From Cupriavidus sp. MP-37 (lineage in GTDB: Bacteria; Pseudomonadota; Gammaproteobacteria; Burkholderiales; Burkholderiaceae), in the NCBI RefSeq assembly GCF_020618415.1, contig NZ_CP085344.1:2007001-2071000 (forward strand): 64,000 nucleotides of DNA, given 5' to 3'. A program made the translations under genes and the position numbers. Within the stretch, counting starts at the first letter, position 1; each line of letters opens with the position of its first letter. This document shows positions 39,002 through 48,400 of this stretch, piece after piece. Under the pieces are notes generated by a model. It made no database searches. It was not told the origin of the DNA and saw only the letters and a list, made by a program, of their open reading frames with translations.

Positions 39002-39283
39002 ATGATTAGCGCCGTCGCATGCTCTGCCTTGCTGGCCTACGCTTTGCCGGCTCCTGCGACCGGTGATCGACTCAGCGAGAAGCCGACCCAGTGGCACACC
39101 CTCGCCATTGGACATTCAGACACGGGATACGCCTCCCGCGACCAACGGGTTGCCTGGGCGGCCAACCCGCGACATCGCACAGCCAAACATCCGTCGAAGC
39201 AGGAATCCGCAGCGAGCACACCGGAGCCGTCTTCCAGAGACGCGTCCAGCGCTGTCGCCGCACCCAAGCCGCCCTGCCAGTAG
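39002..39283 (+). CDS. Small secreted protein of unknown function
   Basis: A 93-residue protein with a short signal-like N-terminus (AVACSALLAYALPAPATG) and a hydrophilic, Ser/Pro-rich remainder (SKQESAASTPEPSSRDASS) that ends in Cys-Gln. I do not recognise it. It is preceded by one of the shared metal-type promoters, so it is probably metal-induced and exported. Confidence 0.6.
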   Translation: MISAVACSALLAYALPAPATGDRLSEKPTQWHTLAIGHSDTGYASRDQRVAWAANPRHRTAKHPSKQESAASTPEPSSRDASSAVAAPKPPCQ

Positions 39284-39297
39284 TCGCGGTTTCCCCG

Positions 39298-39720
39298 CTA
39301 GGGCCGCATGTCCTGGTAGAGCTTGAGCATGTCCTTGTACTCGTCGGCAGTCTTTTGAATGGAGAACCGCATCCGCAGCGCGTTCTCTGCAAACGCCACA
39401 CGCTCGACGTCCATCTCCACGGTGTTGCCGTCCATACTCGACTGCAGGGGGACGCGATACATCAGATCCTCTTCCAGCGCGGGCTTGCTTGCCTCGATGT
39501 GTCGCGGCGAAGTCATGGTCATGCCCGCAAAATTCTGGCCACTGCCCATCACCCTATCCAACTCGGCGCTGAAGTCGATATCGCGCGCCTTGTAGTTCGG
39601 CGTATCCGCATTTGCAATATTTGCAGACAGCAGCTCGAACCTCCGTGTGCGAAGTCGCAGCGCTTGCTCATGAACGCTGTCTTCGCTACGCGCCCATTTT
39701 GCGACGTATGGCGTGTCCAT
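39298..39720 (-). CDS. flgB: Orphan flagellar basal-body rod protein FlgB
   Basis: This 140-residue protein has the FlgB/rod-protein N-terminal motif LLSANIANADTPNYKARDIDF and the C-terminal NTVEMDVERVAFAENALRM and DEYKDMLKLYQDMRP. Length matches complete FlgB. GGAGAGTAAGG precedes ATG 39720. No other flagellar gene occurs nearby, so it is an isolated copy inside the metal-resistance region, probably carried by transfer. A non-motility role is possible but speculative. Confidence 0.85.
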   Translation of the reverse strand: MDTPYVAKWARSEDSVHEQALRLRTRRFELLSANIANADTPNYKARDIDFSAELDRVMGSGQNFAGMTMTSPRHIEASKPALEEDLMYRVPLQSSMDGNTVEMDVERVAFAENALRMRFSIQKTADEYKDMLKLYQDMRP

Positions 39721-39930
39721 CCTTACTCTCCAACTAGATCGGAACCCGCAGCGTATTGCAAAGGCAGTCGATCTTGCTTCGAGAGAAGCGACCTCTTTTC
39801 GTGAGTTTCCCATTACCGGCCCGCAATGTTCGCGCGCACACAGGTTGACGCGTCCGCGCGAAAGCCATGTCAATCCACATAACCCCGGTACGTTCCACCT
39901 TGTCGTCATCACGCGACGAAGTGACCCCAC

Positions 39931-39974
39931 GTAATTACTTCGCAATCTGACCGTCATCTGCAGATTTCTATACT
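39931..39974 (+). promoter_or_regulatory. Metal-responsive promoter of the porin gene
   Basis: Three repeats GTAAT (39931), GCAAT (39942) and GTCAT (39953) at exact 11-bp spacing precede a good -10 TATACT starting 38 bp from the first. The downstream 18 bp GCAATCTGACCGTCATCT matches the mgtC promoter at 54413 except for one base, with the -10 at the same distance. Confidence 0.75.
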
Positions 39975-40016
39975 CGCCCCCACCAAATTAATTTCGGGTC
40001 TTAATGAGGAGAATCC

Positions 40017-41084
40017 ATGAAGATTAGTCGCATTGCCGTCGCATCCCTCGGTCTGTTCGCTACAACCGCATTCGCTCAATCGAGCGTCACGCTGTATGGT
40101 GTGGCCGACGCGGGTATCGAGTATCTGAGCAACGTCCCATCGGCTTCGCCCGGTGGCTCGAACCAGGTTCGCATGACCTCCGGCAACATGTCGACGTCGC
40201 GTTGGGGCCTGCGTGGCGTCGAAGACCTTGGCGGCGGTCTGAAAGCCATCTTCGAATTGGAAAGCGGCATTTCGTTCGACACCGGCGCACAGAACAACAG
40301 CACCCGTCTTTTTGATCGTAGTGCCTTCGTAGGATTGGGTAGCAAATATGGTCAACTGACGTTGGGTCGTCAAACGACACCAATGTATGACACCACGCTG
40401 CAACTCGACCCGATGGGCTTCGCGCCGCGCTACTCGCTCTTCAAGATGGATGACGTCTTGGCGGGTCGCGCTGACAATGCTATCAAGTACCGTGGCATCT
40501 TCAGTGGCCTGACGGTCACCGGCCTCTACAGCTTTAGCCGCACCGGCGGCGGCGAAGTGCCGGGGAACTACAAGGTCGATCGAAACATGGGCGTATCGCT
40601 CATGTATGAAACCGGCGCCCTCGCTGTCGGCGCGGTGTACGACGAGATCCAGGGCAGCACCGTCGCCACGGCCGACCGCAAGGACCGCCGCGCTCTAATT
40701 GGCGCGAGCTACGCTTTCGGACCGGCTAAGGCATTTATTGGTTATCGCTGGTACAACGGCAATGTCGGTGCGCTGCCGACGAACGGTTCTAACATTTACT
40801 GGGCCGGCCTGCGCTATGGCCTGACGCCCGCACTGACGCTGACCGGCGCCGCCTACTACACGGACAGCCGCAATTCTGGCGCAGACCCGTTCCTGTTCGT
40901 TGCCTCGGCAGATTACGCTTTCTCGAAGCGTACCGATGTGTATATGAACGTCGGTTATGCACTGAACCGCGGCAACTCGCAGCTGGGCATGAACGGCTAC
41001 AACTCGACGACCGGCAGCCCGACCAACGTTGTCCCTGGCAAGGATCAGACCGGCGTCGTCGTAGGCGTACGCCACAAGTTCTGA
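40017..41084 (+). CDS. Gram-negative general porin
   Basis: This 355-residue OmpC-like Burkholderiales porin has a signal peptide (ISRIAVASLGLFATTAFA), then SSVTLYGVADAGIEYLSN, the eyelet-region segments SRWGLRGVEDLGGGLKAIFELE and FVGLGSKYGQLTLGRQ, and a terminal Phe (VGVRHKF). It forms an outer-membrane trimer. It lies between flgB and a repeat protein with its own metal-type promoter and terminator, so it may alter permeability under metal stress. Confidence 0.93.
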   Translation: MKISRIAVASLGLFATTAFAQSSVTLYGVADAGIEYLSNVPSASPGGSNQVRMTSGNMSTSRWGLRGVEDLGGGLKAIFELESGISFDTGAQNNSTRLFDRSAFVGLGSKYGQLTLGRQTTPMYDTTLQLDPMGFAPRYSLFKMDDVLAGRADNAIKYRGIFSGLTVTGLYSFSRTGGGEVPGNYKVDRNMGVSLMYETGALAVGAVYDEIQGSTVATADRKDRRALIGASYAFGPAKAFIGYRWYNGNVGALPTNGSNIYWAGLRYGLTPALTLTGAAYYTDSRNSGADPFLFVASADYAFSKRTDVYMNVGYALNRGNSQLGMNGYNSTTGSPTNVVPGKDQTGVVVGVRHKF

Positions 41085-41131
41085 GCGAGCTCAAAAGAAT
41101 CGACACTTTCTTGTTAATTCAAGAGAGTTTG

Positions 41132-41158
41132 TGCCTCCCAACCGGGAGGCATTTTTTT
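41132..41158 (+). terminator. Rho-independent terminator of the porin gene
   Basis: Hairpin TGCCTCCC-AACC-GGGAGGCA followed by seven T, 47 bp after the porin stop. Confidence 0.93.
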
Positions 41159-41169
41159 ATGACAGGATC

Positions 41170-41213
41170 GTAATACGCGGGTAATTCAGTGGAGCAGGTC
41201 CGGTAGCTAGACT
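41170..41213 (+). promoter_or_regulatory. Metal-responsive promoter of the repeat-protein gene
   Basis: GTAAT (41170) and GTAAT (41181) are 11 bp apart; the -10-like TAGACT starts 38 bp from the first repeat and 59 bp before the ATG at 41267. No separate -35 is visible. Confidence 0.7.
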
Positions 41214-41266
41214 GTGAACACGGTGAGCGATTAGAGACTCACAAACATTGACTCCGGAGAGATTCC

Positions 41267-41545
41267 ATGAAGACGATTCACACTGCCCTGATTGCTGCTG
41301 CCCTCACGATTGCTGCCGCCGGCTCCGCCATCGCTGCTACCCCTGATGGCCAGATCCACCGTCCCCGCGACCCCTACACCGACGGCGGACGCGCCGCAGT
41401 AAACGACATTTACGCCGGCGGTGCACGCATCGACAAGCGCGACGTGTTCACCGACGGCGCACGCCTCGGCCAGCGTGACGTATTTACCGACGGCTCGCGT
41501 ATTGGGCCGCGTGATGTGTTCACCGATGGCGCACGCGGAATTTGA
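41267..41545 (+). CDS. Small secreted protein made of 12-residue repeats
   Basis: A 92-residue protein with a signal peptide (ALIAAALTIAAAGSAIA, cleavage near AIAA-TPDG). The mature part is five consecutive 12-residue repeats from residue 34: RDPYTDGGRAAV, NDIYAGGARIDK, RDVFTDGARLGQ, RDVFTDGSRIGP, RDVFTDGARGI. It lies beside czcE and has a metal-type promoter. The position and size recall the small metal-induced CzcJ/CopQ-type proteins of Cupriavidus, but that assignment is tentative. No metal ligands such as Cys or His are prominent. Confidence 0.75.
   Translation: MKTIHTALIAAALTIAAAGSAIAATPDGQIHRPRDPYTDGGRAAVNDIYAGGARIDKRDVFTDGARLGQRDVFTDGSRIGPRDVFTDGARGI
41366..41542 (+). repeat. Five in-frame 36-bp coding repeats
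   Basis: The mature part of the 41267 gene consists of five 36-bp units (the last slightly short) coding for the consensus RDVFTDGARxxx. The three downstream units are the most alike at DNA level. Confidence 0.85.
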
Positions 41546-41653
41546 CGCAAGCCGTCCCTGAAACTCAGACCGACCTCTGTGGGGGAGCCAGGCACCCGTC
41601 AGTTGCTTGGCTCTTGGTGCTCTTTCGCTTTATCCCGATGGCGAAAGCTTCCG

Positions 41654-41686
41654 AAGCTTGCCCTCCCCGGAGGGCAAGCTTTTTTT
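41654..41686 (+). terminator. Rho-independent terminator of the repeat-protein gene
   Basis: A 13-bp perfect stem AAGCTTGCCCTCC / GGAGGGCAAGCTT with a two-base centre, followed by a T run, about 110 bp after the stop. Confidence 0.9.
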
Positions 41687-41793
41687 CCCTCCATCGGCGT
41701 CAATCCGGTGCCGTTCATGATGCGGTGGCGCGTGCTACAACTTCCCATCGCCTCGTGTATTGCTAAGCGGCAGAACCGACGCCAATGACGATG

Positions 41794-41820
41794 AAAAAGG
41801 CCCCGCATTGTGCGGGGCCT
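41794..41820 (-). terminator. Rho-independent terminator of czcE
   Basis: On the minus strand AGGCCCCGCA-CAA-TGCGGGGCCT is followed by TTTTC, 24 bp after the czcE stop. A 10-bp perfect stem. Confidence 0.9.
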
Positions 41821-41843
41821 GTAGTTCACCGGTTCAGCAACGT

Positions 41844-42239
41844 TCAGCCACCTGTGAAGAGGTCGCTTCTATCAATATAGACGCGCACGCCAGCGCTACC
41901 CGGCAGATCCGGCATCAACAAGCCAAGGTCCACACTCGTATCCCTGACCATCTGGGCGAAGGTCCATGCGACGATCTTCTCGCCGGCCCGAAACGCCACC
42001 GTCTCGCCAGAGTCCACGTTGACATACCGCATCCCTGGCTTCACGTCGATAATGCGACTGGCCTGAGATTGGCCGGCTGGATCGCCATACAAGGTCGCGT
42101 GACGCTTCGCCATCGCCTGCGCCGTCGCCGTCGACGCAGGCACGCCCGGTTTCAACCCGGTCATTTCCAAAGCATACGAAGCCGACATCCCACCCAACAG
42201 CAACGCCGCAAACAGCAAGGCGTGTTTCTTCGTTTTCAT
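41844..42239 (-). CDS. czcE: CzcE-family periplasmic metal-binding protein
   Basis: This 131-residue protein has a signal peptide (KKHALLFAALLLGGMSASYA) and a small beta-rich domain (SRIIDVKPGMRYVNVDSGETV, EKIVAWTFAQM). CzcE of C. metallidurans is a periplasmic copper-binding dimer of similar size at the same place after czcS. ATG 42239 is chosen over 42245 because AAGGAG would abut the latter. It has its own promoter with the shared repeats and a strong terminator. Confidence 0.88.
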   Translation of the reverse strand: MKTKKHALLFAALLLGGMSASYALEMTGLKPGVPASTATAQAMAKRHATLYGDPAGQSQASRIIDVKPGMRYVNVDSGETVAFRAGEKIVAWTFAQMVRDTSVDLGLLMPDLPGSAGVRVYIDRSDLFTGG

Positions 42240-42280
42240 AGTCATCTCCTTTCTAGAGACTTCGTTGATCTATGAAAACG

Positions 42281-42324
42281 AGTGTATAAATTGTACGCAT
42301 GCTGCAGCCTTGCCCGGCGATTAC
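42281..42324 (-). promoter_or_regulatory. Metal-responsive promoter of czcE
   Basis: Read on the minus strand, GTAAT (from 42324) and GCAAG are 11 bp apart, with GCATG a further 11 bp on; the -10-like TACACT starts exactly 38 bp from the first repeat. The czcE ATG follows 41 bp downstream of the -10. Confidence 0.7.
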
Positions 42325-42353
42325 AAATAGGCAATCGGGCTCATTGCACCACT

Positions 42354-43784
42354 CTACCCAACGACTGGTCGGTCCTGACTCGGCCTACCCACCGAAACCC
42401 GCGCTGAGGCTTCAGCACCGTTGAGCGGGAAGCGCAATGTAAAGCGTGTCTTCCCATCCAAGCCGCTCACGGCTGACGCGTCGCCGCCATGGAGCTCCAT
42501 GATCGACAGGACGATGGCCAGGCCCAGCCCCGTGGACTGTGACGAGTTGGATCTCGCCCTATCCCCACGGAAGAACCGATCAAAGATGAGGGAAAGTTCC
42601 CGCTCCGGGATTGGGTCTCCAACGTTCGTGATGTCGATGCAACAATGTGCCGCTTCGCGGCGCACCACCAGATCTATCATCGAATTCGGCCACGCATGAC
42701 GGACCGCATTTGACAGAACATTGTTGATCGCACGCTGGAACAGAATGGCATCAGCGACCAGGGTGGCATCCCCGCTTACCCTGATTACGACGCTTCGCTC
42801 CTCTGCAAGCACCGAAAAGTAGGCGGACAACTTGCGAAGTTCTGCATTCAACTGGAGTTCCGTCAACTCGAGCGCCACATTGGCACTGTCAGCTCGCGCG
42901 AGGAACAACATCGCATCGATCATCCTCGCAAGTCGCTGGTATTCGACCAGGCTTTCCTCCACCAAGGCGACATACTCGGGCCCGGTGCGGTCTCGTGACA
43001 AGGCGACCTCGGCATGTCCAATGAGGTTGTTAAGCGGCGTGCGCAAATCATGGGCAAGATCGGCGGAGAACCGCGACAGCTTCTGATAACCATCCTCGAG
43101 GCGTTGCAGCATCGCATTGAACGCAGAGGCGATATCACGCACTTCGGTGGGCTTGGGTGGCATGTCCACCCGGTAGCTCAGCCGTTCCACACTGATCCGG
43201 TTGATCTGCTTGATAAGTACGTGCGCCGGCTCCAGCTCACGGCGCGTAATGGCCGCCCCCACCAGGGCCGTCAATATCACACCGACGGTGGTACCAAGCA
43301 CGAGCGTCGTCCGGAATCGCGCAGTCACCTGCTTCCTGTCCTCGCCAGACTTCGCCACGAACACCGTCGCCCGCGTACCGTCTCGCCCCAACACCGCATC
43401 GGCGGACTGGAACATGAGCGATGACTTTCCCGTGACCGCCGCTTGGTCAGTGCCTTCCAGCAATGCATCGTTGCCCGTGCGAAACAAAAGCCGGCCATCC
43501 AGCGCCGTGACGCGAACGATGAGGTCCGAGTAACCTCGCACCAGATCATCGAAGCGATGCTGCGCCGCCGGGACGCCCTGCACCCCGTCCACCTCGCGCA
43601 AGAAATGCTCGACCTGTTCGAGTTTTCCCTTTACAACCTCATCGTCTCTGGCCTCGAGTTGCGCGGCGAGCGAGTAGTAAGCAAAGGCGCCCATGCTGGC
43701 CAGCGCGATAGACAGTACCAATGCAAAGAAGAGCCCAAGCCGCCTCGTCAGTGACAGCGGGGTTATCGAAGTCCCGGGCCTCAT
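42354..43784 (-). CDS. czcS: Sensor histidine kinase CzcS
   Basis: This 476-residue membrane kinase senses metal cations in the periplasm. Features are an N-terminal helix (LGLFFALVLSIALASMGAFA), a periplasmic domain, a second helix near residue 170, a HAMP linker, the phospho-His in SADLAHDLRTPLNNL, the N box NNVLSNAVRHAW and GLGLAIVLSIMELH. ATG 43784 gives the length I recall for CzcS; a longer frame starts at 43817. It starts 4 bp after the czcR stop. Confidence 0.93.
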   Translation of the reverse strand: MRPGTSITPLSLTRRLGLFFALVLSIALASMGAFAYYSLAAQLEARDDEVVKGKLEQVEHFLREVDGVQGVPAAQHRFDDLVRGYSDLIVRVTALDGRLLFRTGNDALLEGTDQAAVTGKSSLMFQSADAVLGRDGTRATVFVAKSGEDRKQVTARFRTTLVLGTTVGVILTALVGAAITRRELEPAHVLIKQINRISVERLSYRVDMPPKPTEVRDIASAFNAMLQRLEDGYQKLSRFSADLAHDLRTPLNNLIGHAEVALSRDRTGPEYVALVEESLVEYQRLARMIDAMLFLARADSANVALELTELQLNAELRKLSAYFSVLAEERSVVIRVSGDATLVADAILFQRAINNVLSNAVRHAWPNSMIDLVVRREAAHCCIDITNVGDPIPERELSLIFDRFFRGDRARSNSSQSTGLGLAIVLSIMELHGGDASAVSGLDGKTRFTLRFPLNGAEASARVSVGRPSQDRPVVG

Positions 43785-43788
43785 TCCG

Positions 43789-44466
43789 TCACCGGCCGCG
43801 CTCTGGGTCGAGGACATAGCCCATTCCCCGTACGGTATGGATCAGCTTTTGATCGAAGGGATCATCCACCTTGGATCTCAGGCGCCGGATCGCGACGTCA
43901 ACGACATTGGTATCCGTGTCGAAGTTGACGTCCCAGACCTGGGACGCGATCGTGGTTCGCGACAGCACCTCCCCTCTCCGGCGCATGAGCAGGTGCAACA
44001 GCGAGAACTCCTGATTCGTCAATTCAATGCGGGTAGTTCCCCGGAATACCCGCCTTCCAAGCACGTCGATGTCCAGATCGGCAATGCGCAATCGCTCGGA
44101 CTCCTTCGAGGTGCTTTGGCGCAAGCAACGCCGGATACGGGCAAGGAGCTCGGCAAAGGCGAAGGGCTTGACCAGGTAATCGTCTGCCCCCAACTCGAAG
44201 CCTCTGACACGATCCGCCACATCATCCAGCGCCGTCAGAAACAGTACGGGTGTCTCGGACTTGGATCGAATGGACTTGATGACCGTCCACCCGTCCATAC
44301 CTGGCAGCATGACGTCCAGGATGATGACGTCGTAGTCGGTCTCTTCCGCCATGTGGAGCCCATCGCCACCATTGTTCGCGATGTCGACCACGAAACCCGA
44401 CTCCGACAATCCCTTCTGCAAATACTCCGCAGTACGCGGTTCGTCTTCTACAACAAGTACCCGCAC
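43789..44466 (-). CDS. czcR: Response regulator CzcR
   Basis: This 225-residue OmpR-family regulator starts at GTG 44466 ([16 protein letters not shown]) behind AGGAGGAAACTAAG. It has the phospho-Asp in [13 protein letters not shown] and a winged helix ([37 protein letters not shown]). It follows czcD directly and pairs with czcS. It is the prime candidate to bind the GTAAT-type repeats at czcI and czcE. A longer frame to 44538 lies inside czcD and is not used. Confidence 0.94.
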   Translation of the reverse strand: MRVLVVEDEPRTAEYLQKGLSESGFVVDIANNGGDGLHMAEETDYDVIILDVMLPGMDGWTVIKSIRSKSETPVLFLTALDDVADRVRGFELGADDYLVKPFAFAELLARIRRCLRQSTSKESERLRIADLDIDVLGRRVFRGTTRIELTNQEFSLLHLLMRRRGEVLSRTTIASQVWDVNFDTDTNVVDVAIRRLRSKVDDPFDQKLIHTVRGMGYVLDPERGR

Positions 44467-44467
44467 C

Positions 44468-45418
44468 TTAGTTTCCTCCTGCAGCAAGCGACTTCGATCC
44501 GACCAGTGCTGGCGATGCATTGAAATGCTGAGCTGCATCCGCTTGTTCGCATGGTGCCAGTTCGAACTGAATGGTCACGTGCGTGATATCGAATTTGTCA
44601 GCCAGCATCTGCTTCAATTCCGGTAGCACTTCCATTTCCGGGTTGACGGCCGTGTCATTCACGACATGAACCGTCAAGCTCGCCTTGCCGCTGGTAAGTG
44701 CCCAGATGTGGAGGTCATGGAAGCTTTTTACCCCGGGCGTCGCCAGAATTTGCTTCTCAACCTCTGCCAGATCCACGTCATCGGGTACGCCTTCGAGCAG
44801 CACATTCAGGCTCGACTTCAGCAGGATCCACGTGCGAGGCAGTACCCAGAGGCCGATCAGCACCGCAATGGCGGAGTCGACCCACGCCCAGCCCGTGAAG
44901 CGGATGATGATCGCACCGGCGATGACGCCAACCGACCCGAGCAGATCGCTCCAGACTTCCAGATAAGCACCCTTCACGTTCAGGCTGCTGCTTTGCCCGG
45001 AGGACAGCATGCGCATGCTGATGAGATTGATGATCAGGCCCAGCACAGCCACGACGAACATGCCGGTTGACTCAATCTGAGGTGGCGATTTCAGCCGCAG
45101 GTAGGCTTCGTACAGGATGTAGATAGCCACACCGAACAGCAGCAATGCGTTAAAGGCCGCGGCAAGAATCTCAAAACGGTAGTAGCCAAATGTCCGCTTC
45201 TTGTCCGCGGGTCGCTTGGCGATCGCAATAGCAGCCAGTGCGATGGCCAGTGCGACGGTGTCCGTGAGCATGTGCGCGGCGTCGGAGATCAACGCCAGGC
45301 TCTTCGTCATGACACCACCGACCACTTCGGCAATCAGGAACGTACCGGTCAGCGCAAGGGCGATCTTGAGCGATCGCTCGTTGCCACCGGGATGGTCGTG
45401 TGAGTGACCTGCGCCCAT
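44468..45418 (-). CDS. czcD: Cation diffusion facilitator CzcD
   Basis: This 316-residue CDF transporter exports Zn, Co and Cd from cytosol to periplasm. It has a His-rich N-terminus ([11 protein letters not shown]), six helices, the metal-site motifs [12 protein letters not shown] and [12 protein letters not shown], and a C-terminal cytosolic domain ([20 protein letters not shown]). The order between czcA and czcR is canonical. Confidence 0.96.
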   Translation of the reverse strand: MGAGHSHDHPGGNERSLKIALALTGTFLIAEVVGGVMTKSLALISDAAHMLTDTVALAIALAAIAIAKRPADKKRTFGYYRFEILAAAFNALLLFGVAIYILYEAYLRLKSPPQIESTGMFVVAVLGLIINLISMRMLSSGQSSSLNVKGAYLEVWSDLLGSVGVIAGAIIIRFTGWAWVDSAIAVLIGLWVLPRTWILLKSSLNVLLEGVPDDVDLAEVEKQILATPGVKSFHDLHIWALTSGKASLTVHVVNDTAVNPEMEVLPELKQMLADKFDITHVTIQFELAPCEQADAAQHFNASPALVGSKSLAAGGN

Positions 45419-45468
45419 AGAAACTCCTATAAAAATTGGGCGGTACGATGACCGCCCAAGGATTTACG

Positions 45469-48400
45469 TCATGCAGGCTGGCGGCCTTGATCCGGTTGAT
45501 GCGTCTGAGTGACTGGCTCGCGAGTATCTTCCGCGTCCTCATCCTTGCGGTGAGCAAGTCGATAGAGCACCGGCAACACCAGTAGGGTCAGCGCCGTGGA
45601 CGACAAGATGCCACCGATTACCACCGTTGCGAGGGGACGTTGCACCTCAGCGCCCGTACCGGTGGCGATGGCCATCGGCACGAAACCCAGGGATGCCACC
45701 AGGGCCGTCATCAGCACCGGACGCAGTCGCGTCAGGGCGCCAACTCGGACCGCGCTGTCGAGGGAATGCCCTTCTTCGCGCAGCGATCGGATAAACGACA
45801 GCATCACCAGACCATTGAGCACCGCCACCCCGCACAGCGCGATGAAGCCCACCGCTGCAGTAATGGACATCGGAATGCCGCGTATCCACAGGGCAAGAAT
45901 CCCGCCAGTCAGCGCAAAGGGAATGCCCGTGAAGACTAGCAAGCCATCCTTGATGTTGTTGAACATCGCAAACAACAGTACGAAGACCAGCAACAGCGCC
46001 ACCGGCACTACCACCTGCAGGCGGGTGGTGGCGGACTGCAGTTGCTCAAAGGTGCCACCCCATGTCATCCAGTAGCCAGCCGGGATCTTGACCTGGCTTT
46101 GGATAGCCGCTTCCGCCTCGGGCACGAATGAACCAATATCACGTCCACGAACGTTGGCACTGATCACGATGCGGCGCTTGCCGTTCTCGCGCGAGATCTG
46201 GTTCGGGCCGGGCGCCATTTCCAGCGTCGCCACCTCGCTCAATGGGATAAACGTCGTTCTCGCGTCCACTCCTTTTGGCAACGGAATCGGCAATCGGCGC
46301 AGAGCCTCGACCTCGCCGCGCACAGCTTCGGGCAGGCGGACCACGATATCGAAACGACGATCGCCCTGGAAGAAGGTTCCGGAATCACGGCCTCCGACGC
46401 CCGTTGCCACCGCGTCTTGCACGTCGCTCATGTTAAGCCCGTATCGCGCCGCCTTCTCCCGATCGATCTTGACCGTCAGCATCGGCAAGCCGGTGGTCTG
46501 TTCTACCTTCACCTCCTGCGCGCCGGGGATGCCCTGCAGCACGGCCGATACCTTCTTCGCCGTCTCGCTGAGCACGTTGTTGTCATCGCCGAAGATCTTG
46601 ACTGCGACGTCCGAGCGGACCCCGGAGATCAGCTCGTTGAACCGCAGCTGGATCGGTTGGGAGAACTCGTAGTTGTTCCCGGGGATCTTGCCGGCTTCCT
46701 CCTGGATGGCGGACAGCAGTTCGGCATGTGTTTTCTTCGGCTCTGGCCAATCCTTCTCAGGCTTGAGCATGATGTAGCCATCCGAAATATTCGGCGGCAT
46801 CGGATCGGATGCAATCTCCGCCGTACCTGTCCGCGCAAACACGCGCTCGATTTCGGGGAATTTTGCCTTGAGGGTCGTCTCGATCGTCTTCTGCATCTCC
46901 ACGGACTGCGACAGGCTCGTGCCAGGAATGCGCAGCGCCTGGATGGCAATGTCGCCTTCGTTCAGATTGGGGATGAACTCGCTGCCCAGGCGGGCCGCAA
47001 TGGCCACGCACAGAACAATTGACACCGCGGCAAACGTCAATACAACGGCCGTGTTCGCGAGCGACTTTTCCAGCAGCGGCTCGTAGCGACGCTTCGCCCA
47101 GAGCATGAGACGATTTTCTTTCTCGGCCACCCGTTCGCCGATGAACAAGGCGACCGCAGCCGGAACGAACGTCACGGACAGAATCATCGCGCCCAGCAGC
47201 GCCAGGACGACCGTGAACGCCATCGGGTGGAACATCTTGCCTTCCACCCCCGTCAGCGCAAAGATCGGCAGGTAGACGATCATAATGATGAGCTGACCGA
47301 AGATCAGTGGGCGACGCGCCTCCTTCGCTGCGGCAAACACCTCATGGAACCGCTCGGAGCGCGTCAATGGCCGGCCATGGTGTTCCTGCGCATGCGCCAG
47401 TCGCCTCACACAGTTTTCGACAATCACCACCGCGCCATCGATGATGATGCCGAAGTCGAGCGCGCCCAAGCTCATCAGGTTCGCACTGATCTTGTAGTTC
47501 ACCATCCCCGTGAAGGTGAACAACATCGCCAGCGGAATGATCGTCGCGGTAATCAGCGCCGCGCGGATGTTACCCAGGAAAAGGAACAGAATTACGATGA
47601 CGAGCACCGCGCCTTCAAGAAGGTTCTTCTTGACGGTCGCAATGGCCTTGTCGACCAGACGTGTCCGGTCGTATACCGTTACGATCTTCACACCTTCCGG
47701 CATCGTACGGTTAATGGAAGCGACCTTTTCATCGACCGCTTTTGACACAGCCCGGCTGTTTTCGCCGATGAGCATGAATACCGTGCCCAGCACAACTTCC
47801 TTGCCATTCTCGGTTGCCGCACCGGTACGCAGTTCCTTGCCAATCTCCACATCCCCGATGTCGCGAATGCGGATCGGCTGCCCCTGCGCTGTACCGACAA
47901 TAATGTTGCGGATGTCGTCTTCGGACGCAACCTGACCCGGCGCACGAACCAGATACTGCTCGCCCCTACGCTCGATGTAGCCCGCACCCACGTTGTCGTT
48001 GTTCTTGTTCAGCGCATTGACGACGTCGGTCAGCGTCAGCCCGTACGACGCTAGCCGTTCAAGACTCGGCGCGACCAGGTACTGCTTGTTGAAACCACCG
48101 ATAGTATTGATCTCGGTGACACCGGGCACGTTACGCAGTTGCGGCCGTACCACCCAATCCTGGATTTCGCGCAAATCTGTCGGCGTATAGGCAGTCCCGT
48201 CAGCTTTGCGAGCACCCTCTTCGGCTTCAACGGTCCATAGATAGATCTCCCCGAGGCCGGTCGAAATAGGCCCCATCGCCGGCACAACGCCTTCAGGCAG
48301 ATTGTCCTTGGCTTCCTGGATGCGCTGGTTGACGAGTTGGCGCGCGAAATAGACGTCCGTGCCATCCTTGAAGATGACCGTCACCTGCGACAAGCCATAG

